Below, piece by piece: positions 1 to 5,719 of a DNA stretch of 5,817 nt. Positions within the stretch are counted from its first letter, which is position 1. Each line of letters begins with the position of its first letter. The translations under genes were made by a program, and so were the position numbers. Source of the stretch: Candidatus Omnitrophota bacterium (GTDB taxonomy: Bacteria; Omnitrophota; Gorgyraeia; 2-01-FULL-45-10); NCBI GenBank assembly GCA_030691985.1, contig JAUYDB010000225.1:1-5817 (forward strand), in the 5' to 3' direction. The notes beneath the pieces are model-generated. The model had not been told where the DNA came from, made no database searches, and saw only the letters and a program-made list of their open reading frames with translations.

Positions 1-79
1 AAATTTATACGGCTCAACCCCCTCGGCCATATAGCCATTTGCCAGAAGCTGAAAAGATTTCCTTGAAGAGAAAGGGCTG
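1..79. other. Unassigned leading segment
   Basis: I see no identifiable gene here. Two plus-strand frames enter the window open and close quickly: one ends at TGA 64-66 and encodes 21 residues, the other at TAG 32-34 and encodes 10. Either could be the tail of an upstream gene, but neither carries a recognisable motif. A TTGAAG at 63-68 followed 17 bases later by TAAAAC at 86-91 is a weak promoter-like pair. It would start transcription inside the outer arm of the 80-428 element, so it is not a convincing promoter for the whole element. Confidence 0.3.
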
Positions 80-428
80 TAAACCTAAAACTCCGGTTAT
101 GGTGAGCACAATGAAAATGTTAGGTCTTTTGTGAAGGAGAAAAACGGTTATATTTAACAATTTTTTGATAATAAAAGAACCGAGGATGTCCGCTATTGCC
201 AGCGGGGCTGTTAAGGGTAGATATGTTCGGCGGAATCCTACGAAGCACTCAATCTATTACATGTTGAATGCGAAGTAGGATTTGAGGGCCCTTCCATGGG
301 CCCGAGTTCCGCAGGTTACCGTTTTTATCCTTCGCAAAAGACCGACCTGGCTAATATGGTGAGGGGAATATTTTCCCTGTATGCTTTTTAGCATACTTGT
401 GCGAACCATAGCCGGAGTTTTAGGTTTA
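80..428 (+). ncRNA. Long structured foldback element, candidate novel non-coding RNA (or MITE)
   Basis: Seen directly: bases 80-103 pair with 405-428 over 24 positions (one G-U, 97/411). A symmetric GA/GA internal loop (104-105 / 403-404) follows, then 6 bp (106-111 / 397-402). Inside, 123-148 pairs with 318-343 with 25 of 26 positions paired (G-U at 132/334, G-A mismatch at 139/327), extendable by 117-122 / 352-357. The centre branches: 154-159 / 209-214 encloses a hairpin 190-194 / 201-205. A second arm, closed by 230-233 / 309-312, holds 234-241 / 275-282, an apical stem 245-252 / 264-271 and a GGGCCC hairpin 286-291 / 298-303. Hairpins 362-378 and 379-396 fill the 3' side. No sizeable reading frame fits. 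I do not see the conserved cores of RNase P RNA, tmRNA, SRP RNA or common riboswitches. The plus strand is inferred from the excess of G-U over A-C mispairs. The alternative is a transposon-derived inverted-repeat element, since both ends finish in TA. No clear promoter or U-tract terminator was found. Confidence 0.5.
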
Positions 429-448
429 GATAGTCATTTCAGGCGAAT

Positions 449-476
449 GATGGATGAATTGTGATGGATGAATTGT
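449..476. repeat. Perfect 14-bp tandem duplication
   Basis: GATGGATGAATTGT occurs twice back to back, at 449-462 and 463-476, without a mismatch. It lies just upstream of the -35 box at 479-484. It may be a recent slippage product or a pair of direct-repeat binding sites for a regulator; the sequence alone does not decide. Confidence 0.85.
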
Positions 477-478
477 GT

Positions 479-508
479 TTGACGAGGTTGCGTTGGCTGT
501 GTTAGAAT
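479..508 (+). promoter_or_regulatory. Predicted sigma-70-type promoter for the operon
   Basis: A TTGACG hexamer at 479-484 and a TAGAAT hexamer at 503-508 are separated by 18 bases, close to the TTGACA / TATAAT consensus. Transcription would begin near 514-516, leaving a leader of about 27 bases before the first gene. It lies downstream of the 80-428 element, so the operon need not be co-transcribed with that element. Sigma specificity in this organism is unknown. Confidence 0.55.
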
Positions 509-513
509 AACAC
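499..513. promoter_or_regulatory. Dyad overlapping the -10 box, candidate operator
   Basis: GTGTTA-GAA-TAACAC is a perfect inverted repeat with 6-bp arms and a 3-base centre. It covers the proposed -10 hexamer and runs to the expected start site, where a repressor would block RNA polymerase. No regulator gene lies in the window, and a dyad of this size can arise by chance. Confidence 0.35.
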
Positions 514-526
514 ATCTAATTGATAT

Positions 527-530
527 GGAG
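527..530 (+). promoter_or_regulatory. Ribosome binding site of the first gene
   Basis: GGAG at 527-530 sits 11 bases before the ATG at 542, slightly long but workable. It supports that ATG as the start, with no competing start codon nearby. Confidence 0.55.
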
Positions 531-541
531 ATATTTACATT

Positions 542-1477
542 ATGAAACATACAATAGACTTTACAAAGATTAAGACCATCTCGCTTGACGCCAGGAAGTG
601 CAAGGTATCGATAAAAGATTTTGCCAGGCCTACCAAAAAACGCGGTTCCTTCGAAAATTTCTACAAGTCTATGCCTGATATCCTGGCCGGCAGGAACTTA
701 AGATCGCTCGTCGACGCGGTAGCGGACGCGTATAAGAAGGATAAGATGGTCATATTCATGATGGGCGCGCATGTGATAAAATGCGGACTCTCCGGCTTAA
801 TCATAGACCTGATGAAGAAGGGCGTTGTCAAGACGATCGCCCTTAACGGCGCCGGTATAATACACGATACAGAGATAGCATTGATCGGGAGGACAAGCGA
901 GGACGTAGGGGAAGGGATAACAGACGGTTCTTTCGGTATGAGCGCCGAGACGGCCTCTTTCATAAACGAGGCGATAAATTCCGGTTTCAGTAAAGGCATC
1001 GGGATCGGCCAGGCAGTAGGAGGCAGGATAGTAAAGGAGAAACTCCCATTTGCCGCCATGAGCATTCTCGCGGCGGGTTTTAAGCTTAATATTCCGGTAA
1101 CGGTGCACGTCGCGATAGGAACGGATATAGTGCACCAGCATCCTTCGGCGAACGGCGAGGCGATAGGCGAGGGGTCCCTTTTGGATTTCAGGAATTTTAT
1201 ATATAGCGTATCGGCCCTTGAAGGGGGAGTCGCGATAAATTTCGGGTCGGCCGTCATACTGCCCGAAGTTTTTTTAAAGGCTGTGACCGTATCGCGGAAT
1301 TTGGGCTTCAAATTAAAGGTCTTCACCACCGCCAATTTTGATATGATAAGCCATTACAGGCCATATCAGAATATCCTGTCAAGGCCGACCTCTACGGGCG
1401 GTAAGGGTTATAATATGATCGGGCACCATGAAATCATGATACCGATCCTGCATCGGGCAATCATAGAGAAGATTTAG
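542..1477 (+). CDS. Deoxyhypusine synthase family protein, function unknown
   Basis: The 311-residue product resembles the NAD-binding deoxyhypusine synthase fold in motif order. A strand-turn with GAHVIKCG (75-82) leads into helix 83-92 (LSGLIIDLMK). NGAGIIHDTE (102-111) corresponds to the family's TGANLxHD. GEGSLLDF (209-216) corresponds to the 'DGSLGD' segment, GSAVILPE (235-242) to the glycine-rich turn, and a C-terminal RPTSTGGKGYNMIGHHE (281-297) lies where the family's catalytic lysine loop would be; K288 is a possible counterpart. A VHQHP motif (197-201) adds two histidines. Known: true deoxyhypusine synthases transfer an aminobutyl group from spermidine to eIF5A, which bacteria lack, so the bacterial substrate must differ (polyamine, sugar or another protein). 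It heads the cluster, with 3 bases to the heptose kinase, so a role linked to the cell envelope is inferred only from context. The family call is fairly sure; the reaction is not. Confidence 0.68.
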   Translation: MKHTIDFTKIKTISLDARKCKVSIKDFARPTKKRGSFENFYKSMPDILAGRNLRSLVDAVADAYKKDKMVIFMMGAHVIKCGLSGLIIDLMKKGVVKTIALNGAGIIHDTEIALIGRTSEDVGEGITDGSFGMSAETASFINEAINSGFSKGIGIGQAVGGRIVKEKLPFAAMSILAAGFKLNIPVTVHVAIGTDIVHQHPSANGEAIGEGSLLDFRNFIYSVSALEGGVAINFGSAVILPEVFLKAVTVSRNLGFKLKVFTTANFDMISHYRPYQNILSRPTSTGGKGYNMIGHHEIMIPILHRAIIEKI

Positions 1478-1480
1478 GCG

Positions 1481-2479
1481 ATGGTGAAATATAATTTCAA
1501 TAACATCAAGAAGGCGGTTGTGAATTTTAAGGACGCCAAAGTGCTGGTAGTCGGCGACCTGATACTTGACGAATTTATATGGGGCGATGTTTCGAGGATT
1601 TCGCCTGAGGCTCCGGTCCCTGTAGTATGGGTGAAGAAAGAGAGCTTCATGCCCGGCGGCGCGTCCAACGTCGCGAATAACCTGCGGTCTTTGGGGGCGC
1701 GCGTGCGCCTTGTCGGGGTTGTGGGAAACGATGAGCCGGGCGCCGTGCTCAGGGGGGAGCTGGAGGAGAAAGGCATTGACACATCCGGAATATTCACAGA
1801 TGAATCAAGGCCGACTATTTTAAAGACGCGTGTTGTGGCGCAGCATCAGCAGGTGGTCAGGATCGACAAAGAAAAAGTCGATTCTTTAGATAGCCGTCTC
1901 GTAACAAGTATGGGCGATTTTATCGCAGGCGCGATAAAGAAGATAGATGCCCTGGTGATAGAAGATTACGGCAAAGGGGCCATAGTTCCTCCGCTACTCA
2001 GCAAAATTGTTCCGCTTGCGAAAAGGGCGGGAAAGATCATAGCGGTAGATCCGAAGGAGGAGCATTTTAAATATTATAAAGGTATAAGCGTTATAACTCC
2101 GAATAACCACGAGGCTTCAAGGGCCGTGGGATTTGAGATAAAAGACGACGCCAGTCTCAGGAAGGCCGGCGAGGTGTTGTTGAATAAGCTGAAGTGCCGA
2201 ATTGTCCTGATAACTCTGGGTGAGAACGGCATGGCTGTTTTCCAGAGATCAAAGCCGATGAAGCATATCCCGACAGTGGCTCAGGAAGTGTTTGATGTCT
2301 CCGGCGCGGGGGATACGGTAATCGCGAGCTATACCCTGTCTTTGGCAGCAGGCGCTGACCCGGTCCAATCCGCTCACATAGCGAATTGCGCGGCAGGGAT
2401 AGTCGTCGGCAAGGTGGGGATAGCGGTCGTCACGCCCGAGGAGCTTTTGGACAGGATAGAAAGGGAATTATTCAGATGA
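1481..2479 (+). CDS. hldA: D-glycero-beta-D-manno-heptose-7-phosphate kinase (HldA / HldE N-terminal type)
   Basis: This cytoplasmic PfkB/ribokinase-family kinase phosphorylates D-glycero-D-manno-heptose 7-phosphate at C1, giving the 1,7-bisphosphate of the ADP-heptose route. Its 332 residues match a kinase domain alone. The early VVGDLILDEFIWGDVSRISPEAPVPVV block (23-49) is typical of RfaE. It is followed by the sugar-binding GGASNVANNL (59-68), TRVVAQHQQVVRID (116-129), DYGKG (162-166), TPNNHEA (206-212) and the ATP/catalytic signature DVSGAGDT (272-279), with D278 as the likely base. There is no C-terminal nucleotidyltransferase domain, so unlike E. coli HldE it is monofunctional and needs a separate HldC/RfaE2. 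The ATG lies 3 bases after the previous stop, with a weak AGAGAAG at 1465-1471. Its stop overlaps the kdsB start in ATGA, indicating translational coupling. Family assignment is strong; sugar specificity rests on similarity and context. Confidence 0.9.
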   Translation: MVKYNFNNIKKAVVNFKDAKVLVVGDLILDEFIWGDVSRISPEAPVPVVWVKKESFMPGGASNVANNLRSLGARVRLVGVVGNDEPGAVLRGELEEKGIDTSGIFTDESRPTILKTRVVAQHQQVVRIDKEKVDSLDSRLVTSMGDFIAGAIKKIDALVIEDYGKGAIVPPLLSKIVPLAKRAGKIIAVDPKEEHFKYYKGISVITPNNHEASRAVGFEIKDDASLRKAGEVLLNKLKCRIVLITLGENGMAVFQRSKPMKHIPTVAQEVFDVSGAGDTVIASYTLSLAAGADPVQSAHIANCAAGIVVGKVGIAVVTPEELLDRIERELFR

Positions 2480-3234
2480 AGGCGATAGGAGTCATACCCG
2501 CGCGGTGGGGCGCTACAAGATTTGAGGGGAAGGTCCTGGCAAACCTTTTGGGCAAACCTGTAATCCAGCATGTTTGGGAGAACGCTAAAAAAGCCAGGAC
2601 TCTCGATGACCTGGTCGTGGCTTGCGATGACGAAAGGATAGTGAAGGCTGTCGAGAAATTCGGCGGGAAAGCCATTTACACTTCCCCGGACCAACCCTCA
2701 GGCACAGACAGGCTTGCCGAGGTAGTGAACCCGCTCGATGTAAAAATAGCTGTCAACATACAGGGCGACGAGCCTCTTATGAAACCCATAATGATAGATT
2801 CGCTTGTTATAGCGCTTGAGGAAGAAAAGACCGCCCAGATGGCGACGATGATAAAGAGGATAGATGATGAATCGGAACTTACAAACTCAAATGTCGTGAA
2901 AGTGGTCATAGACAAGTTCGGTTACGCCTTATATTTTTCAAGATACGCGATACCCTATAACAGGACAGGCGAGCCGGATGAGAAGAAGAGGCCCTCCTAT
3001 TTTAAGCACATAGGGCTATACGCATTCACAAAAGACTTCCTCTTCACATTCAGAAATCTGCCGAAATCTTCCTTAGAGAACGCCGAAAAGCTAGAACAGC
3101 TGAGGGTGCTGGAATACGGATATAAGATAAAGACGGTGGAGACAAAGTTCGATACCGTAGGCGTCGATACCCCGGAGGACCTGAAGAGGGCCGAAGACGC
3201 GCTTTTGAAGGAGAGGGAAAGCCAAAGGCGATAG
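2476..3234 (+). CDS. kdsB: 3-deoxy-manno-octulosonate cytidylyltransferase (CMP-Kdo synthetase)
   Basis: KdsB activates Kdo with CTP to CMP-Kdo, the donor used by the Kdo transferase on lipid A. The 252-residue protein is close to the usual ~250. It shows the nucleotide-binding start IPARWGATRFEGKVL (7-21), SGTDRLAEV (75-83), the metal-binding QGDEP (96-100), HIGLYAF (178-184), EKLEQLRVLE (204-213) and VDTPEDL (230-236), all in the expected order. I chose ATG 2476, whose ATGA overlaps the kinase stop by 4 bases. The frame is open upstream to 2386, but those extra 30 codons overlap the kinase gene and have no family similarity. It works downstream of KdsC in the same pathway. The typical IPARYxSTR motif reads IPARWGATR here, a mild variation. 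Confidence 0.95.
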   Translation: MKAIGVIPARWGATRFEGKVLANLLGKPVIQHVWENAKKARTLDDLVVACDDERIVKAVEKFGGKAIYTSPDQPSGTDRLAEVVNPLDVKIAVNIQGDEPLMKPIMIDSLVIALEEEKTAQMATMIKRIDDESELTNSNVVKVVIDKFGYALYFSRYAIPYNRTGEPDEKKRPSYFKHIGLYAFTKDFLFTFRNLPKSSLENAEKLEQLRVLEYGYKIKTVETKFDTVGVDTPEDLKRAEDALLKERESQRR

Positions 3235-3239
3235 ACGAA

Positions 3240-3267
3240 GTTTAGAGGATAGCGTTTAGCGTGTAGA
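3240..3267. repeat. Degenerate 7-base tandem repeat in the kdsB-kdsA gap
   Basis: Four consecutive heptamers, GTTTAGA, GGATAGC, GTTTAGC and GTGTAGA, share the pattern GNNTAG(A/C). They fall right after the kdsB stop, in the only sizeable gap of the operon. Short heptameric arrays of this kind are known as dispersed intergenic elements in some bacteria; whether this one is dispersed cannot be told from one window. Confidence 0.6.
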
Positions 3268-3300
3268 AAAACTTTTACCCATGAAGGCAGTCCTGCTGTT

Positions 3301-3308
3301 AAAGGAGG
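3301..3308 (+). promoter_or_regulatory. Strong but distant Shine-Dalgarno of kdsA
   Basis: AAAGGAGG is a near-perfect anti-16S match, but 15 bases separate it from ATG 3324, longer than the usual 5-10. The in-frame codons between (CGC, CAG, CTT, CAT, CAT) include no standard start, so the ATG stands. The wide spacing may lower initiation. Confidence 0.6.
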
Positions 3309-3323
3309 CGCCAGCTTCATCAT

Positions 3324-4142
3324 ATGACGAGAGATATTACAATAGGCAGTATAAAAATCGGCGGGGATAACGCGATAGTCCTCATAGCCGGGCCGTGCGT
3401 GATAGAGTCGGCTCAAAGCGCGTATAGGCATGCCAGGGCGCTTAAGTCTATCGCCTCCCGCGCGGGCATTCCGTTTATTTACAAATCGAGTTACGATAAG
3501 GCGAACCGCACTTCTATCAAATCTTACAGGGGGCCGGGATTAAAGAAAGGGCTTGCCATATTAAGGAAGATCAGGGAAGAATTGAATTGCCCGGTCTTAT
3601 CCGACGTTCATTCTATAGAAGAGATTTCCCGCGCGGCAAAAGTTTTGGATATTATCCAGATACCCGCCTTTCTTTCCCGTCAGACAGACCTTGTCGTAGA
3701 AGCGGCAAAGACAGGGAAGGTCGTCAACATAAAGAAGGGCCAGTTCCTCGCCCCGTGGGACATGAAGCATATAATAAAGAAGATCGAATCTACAGGAAAC
3801 AAAAAGATAATTGTGACCGAGAGAGGCCATAGTTTCGGATACAACAACCTTGTGAGCGATTTCAGGTCTCTTTTAATAATGAAAGAATTCGGCTATCCCG
3901 TAGTGTACGACGCCTCTCACTCTGTGCAGATGCCCGGCGGATTCGGAGATAAATCCGGAGGAGAGAGCAAATTCATACCGTTCCTTTCGATGGCGGCCGC
4001 GGCCTGCGGCGCGGACGGGATATTCGTCGAGACCCACGAAGACCCGGACAGGGCCTTAAGCGATGGCCCGAATATGATTAAACTCTCAGAGTTGGAGGAG
4101 ATGGTGTTGAAGATAAAGAAGGTCTCGCAGGCGGTGAGATAA
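3324..4142 (+). CDS. kdsA: 3-deoxy-8-phosphooctulonate synthase (Kdo 8-phosphate synthase), metal-dependent type
   Basis: KdsA condenses arabinose 5-phosphate with phosphoenolpyruvate to Kdo 8-phosphate in the cytoplasm. The 272-residue TIM barrel shows IAGPCVIES (21-29), YKSSYDKANRT (53-63), PGL (71-73), SDVHS (93-97), QIPAFLSRQTDL (112-123), KKGQFLAPWDM (137-147), TERGHSFGYNNL (165-176), DASHSVQ (196-202), FVETHEDP (234-241) and LSDGPN (245-250). Cysteine 25 in GPC, with H199, E236 and D247, matches the four metal ligands described for the Aquifex-type enzyme; the E. coli metal-independent form has asparagine in place of that cysteine. The start is set by family N-terminal similarity and by the upstream AAAGGAGG. 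An 89-base gap precedes it, and its TAA overlaps the kdsD ATG by one base. In many proteobacteria pyrG lies next to kdsA; it is absent here. Confidence 0.95.
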   Translation: MTRDITIGSIKIGGDNAIVLIAGPCVIESAQSAYRHARALKSIASRAGIPFIYKSSYDKANRTSIKSYRGPGLKKGLAILRKIREELNCPVLSDVHSIEEISRAAKVLDIIQIPAFLSRQTDLVVEAAKTGKVVNIKKGQFLAPWDMKHIIKKIESTGNKKIIVTERGHSFGYNNLVSDFRSLLIMKEFGYPVVYDASHSVQMPGGFGDKSGGESKFIPFLSMAAAACGADGIFVETHEDPDRALSDGPNMIKLSELEEMVLKIKKVSQAVR

Positions 4143-5101
4143 TGTCAACAGCGATCGCGAAAAAAGTGCTGCGGATAGAGCGCGACGCGCTGTCGGCCCT
4201 CATAAAAAGAGTGGACTCGAGTTTTTCGCGCGCCGTGGATGTTATCTATAAGACCAAAGGCCGTATCATCGTCACGGGGATGGGCAAGCCGGGATTCATA
4301 GCGCAAAAGATATCGGCGACGCTCTCCTCCACCGGTACGCCTTCCCTGTATCTGCATCCCGCGGAAGCCTTGCACGGAGACCTGGGAAGGGTTACAAGCG
4401 AAGACCTGATACTTGCCCTTTCGAATAGCGGTCAGACGGAGGAAATAATAAAATTTCTGCCTATAGTAAAAAAAATAGGGGCCGCCCTCATCGCTATGAC
4501 GGGGAATACAAGATCGACGCTTGCGAAGGCCGCTGACTACACCATCGATGTTTCAGTGAAGAAGGAGGCGTGTCCGCTTGGCCTCGCGCCGACCACATCC
4601 ACTACGGCAATGCTCGCGATGGGAGATGCCCTTGCGGTAGCGCTTCTGGATAAGAAAGGATTTAAAGAGAAAGATTTCGCGTTTTTTCATCCCGGCGGCA
4701 TACTGGGCAAGAGGCTTATCCTGACAGTGGGCGATATAATGAGGAAGGGGCCCGCGAATCCGGTGGTAGGTGAGGGCGCTGCCGTGAAGAAGGTTCTCGT
4801 TTTGATAACCAGGGCAAGGGCGGGAAGCGCGAGCGTCGTTGATTCAAAGGGCAGGCTTATCGGCATTTTTACAGACGGAGACCTGCGGCGGCATCTAGAA
4901 ATAAACCCGAATCTCGTGGAAGAAAAAGTCAAAGACGTCATGACTAAAAATCCCGCTGTTATAAAGAAGGATAAACTGGCTGCGGAAGCGTTTCGAATCC
5001 TGCGTTCGAAAAAGATAGATGAAATCCCTGTAGTCGATGAGAGGAGGCGGCCGATCGGGCTTGTCGATGTCCAGGACCTCCTGAGGGCAGGGCTTGTATG
5101 A
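4142..5101 (+). CDS. kdsD: Arabinose-5-phosphate isomerase (KdsD/KpsF/GutQ family)
   Basis: This enzyme converts ribulose 5-phosphate to arabinose 5-phosphate, the first committed step towards Kdo. The 319 residues match the family and its layout. A SIS sugar-isomerase domain (about 35-170) carries TGMGKPGFIAQKISATL (45-61), HPAEALHGDLG (72-82), SNSGQTEE (94-101) and KEACPLGLAPTTSTT (141-155). FHPGGILGKRL (182-192) follows, and then two CBS domains (about 195-255, with GIFTDGDLRR at 241-250, and 262-317, with IPVVDE at 295-300). The glycine loop reads GKPG, where GKSG is the common form. It overlaps kdsA by 1 base (TAATG) and kdsC by 4 (ATGA), so the three are probably translated together. 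The CBS pair may sense a nucleotide or sugar. GutQ-like paralogues share this domain order, but the kds context favours KdsD. Confidence 0.95.
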   Translation: MSTAIAKKVLRIERDALSALIKRVDSSFSRAVDVIYKTKGRIIVTGMGKPGFIAQKISATLSSTGTPSLYLHPAEALHGDLGRVTSEDLILALSNSGQTEEIIKFLPIVKKIGAALIAMTGNTRSTLAKAADYTIDVSVKKEACPLGLAPTTSTTAMLAMGDALAVALLDKKGFKEKDFAFFHPGGILGKRLILTVGDIMRKGPANPVVGEGAAVKKVLVLITRARAGSASVVDSKGRLIGIFTDGDLRRHLEINPNLVEEKVKDVMTKNPAVIKKDKLAAEAFRILRSKKIDEIPVVDERRRPIGLVDVQDLLRAGLV

Positions 5102-5628
5102 TAGGCGAGGATACCCTGGCGAGGGCAAAACGTATCAAGGTCCTCATCATGGACATTGACGGCGTGATGACGGACGGACGCATCATATACAGCATTTACG
5201 GGGATGAGCTGAAGTTTTTTGATGTGCAGGACGGATTCGGCATAACCCTCCTTAATAGAGCGGGCCTGAAGAGCGTTATTATTACCGCGAAGAAATCGCG
5301 CATAGTGAAAATGCGCGGGCGCGACATGAAAGTTGCCAGGTCCTATCTGGGGTACACGGATAAGCTCGTCGCCTTCAGCGACGTTTTGAGGCGTTTCAAA
5401 GTTTTGCCCGAAGAGGTATGCTTTATCGGGGATGATCTGATAGATTTACCGGTCTTGAAGCGTGTTGGATTTGCCGTCGCGGTCCCGAACGCGCTTCAAG
5501 AAGTGAAGGAAGCGGCCCACTATGTCACATCCAAAACAGGCGGCCGCGGAGCAGTCCGCGAGATTTGCGATCTTATCCTAAAGTCCCAGGGCAAATGGGA
5601 CCTCGCCACAGCGAAGTACTGCAAGTAG
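5098..5628 (+). CDS. kdsC: 3-deoxy-D-manno-octulosonate 8-phosphate phosphatase (KdsC)
   Basis: KdsC is a HAD-superfamily phosphatase that hydrolyses Kdo 8-phosphate to Kdo, the substrate of KdsB. The 176-residue protein is a capless HAD of normal KdsC length; these enzymes usually work as tetramers. Motif I is MDIDGVMTDG (18-27), with D19 as nucleophile and D21 as acid/base. Motif II is ITAKKS (62-67), with T63. K89 in the TDK segment is the likely motif III lysine, and GDDLIDLPVL (111-120) is motif IV. The C-terminal TGGRGAVRE (147-155) is the family signature that closes the neighbouring active site. ITAK replaces the more usual ITGR, so the arginine is a lysine. ATG 5098 is coupled to the kdsD stop through ATGA, with a purine-rich GAGGGCAGGG just upstream. 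It is the last gene before the downstream repeat; lptC, which often follows, is not in view. Confidence 0.94.
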   Translation: MIGEDTLARAKRIKVLIMDIDGVMTDGRIIYSIYGDELKFFDVQDGFGITLLNRAGLKSVIITAKKSRIVKMRGRDMKVARSYLGYTDKLVAFSDVLRRFKVLPEEVCFIGDDLIDLPVLKRVGFAVAVPNALQEVKEAAHYVTSKTGGRGAVREICDLILKSQGKWDLATAKYCK

Positions 5629-5644
5629 CAGACGGGAAATTGGG

Positions 5645-5664
5645 GGACACAATCACTTATGTCC
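5645..5664. repeat. Short imperfect inverted repeat after kdsC
   Basis: GGACA at 5645-5649 is mirrored by TGTCC at 5660-5664, about 20 bases after the kdsC stop, in the context GGGGGACACAAT...TATGTCC. From memory, similar GGGGACA...TGTCC motifs flank REP-type elements and Y1 transposases in several bacteria. No transposase is present here, and five paired bases alone are weak evidence. It lacks the stem length and T-run of an intrinsic terminator. Confidence 0.3.
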
Positions 5665-5719
5665 AGATTAGACCATAAGGCCCGACGGAACTTGTATTTT
5701 GAGATTCGATCTTTGCCTA

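Noticed and set aside
1..134. Short plus-strand open frames entering the window, including one open to TGA 132-134
   Set aside because: They are 10, 21 and 43 codons with no recognisable motif, and the longest runs into the paired arms of the 80-428 element. A gene tail cannot be excluded, but nothing supports calling one.
80..428. Retron non-coding RNA (msr/msd) bounded by inverted repeats
   Set aside because: Long flanking complementarity is retron-like, but no reverse transcriptase follows; the next gene is a deoxyhypusine-synthase-family enzyme. I also could not place a convincing branch-point guanosine and msd stem.
661..1335. Long minus-strand open frame of 224 codons
   Set aside because: It lies wholly antisense to the deoxyhypusine-synthase-like gene, has low-complexity Ser/Pro/Ala-rich composition typical of an antisense shadow, and shows no recognisable motif.
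2386..2475. Upstream extension of kdsB by 30 codons
   Set aside because: The extension overlaps the heptose kinase gene, is Arg/Gly-rich without family similarity, and the ATG at 2476 gives the normal KdsB N-terminus (MKAIGVIPAR).
3240..3300. Internal promoter before kdsA
   Set aside because: No pair of hexamers with acceptable spacing and similarity to -35/-10 was found in the gap.
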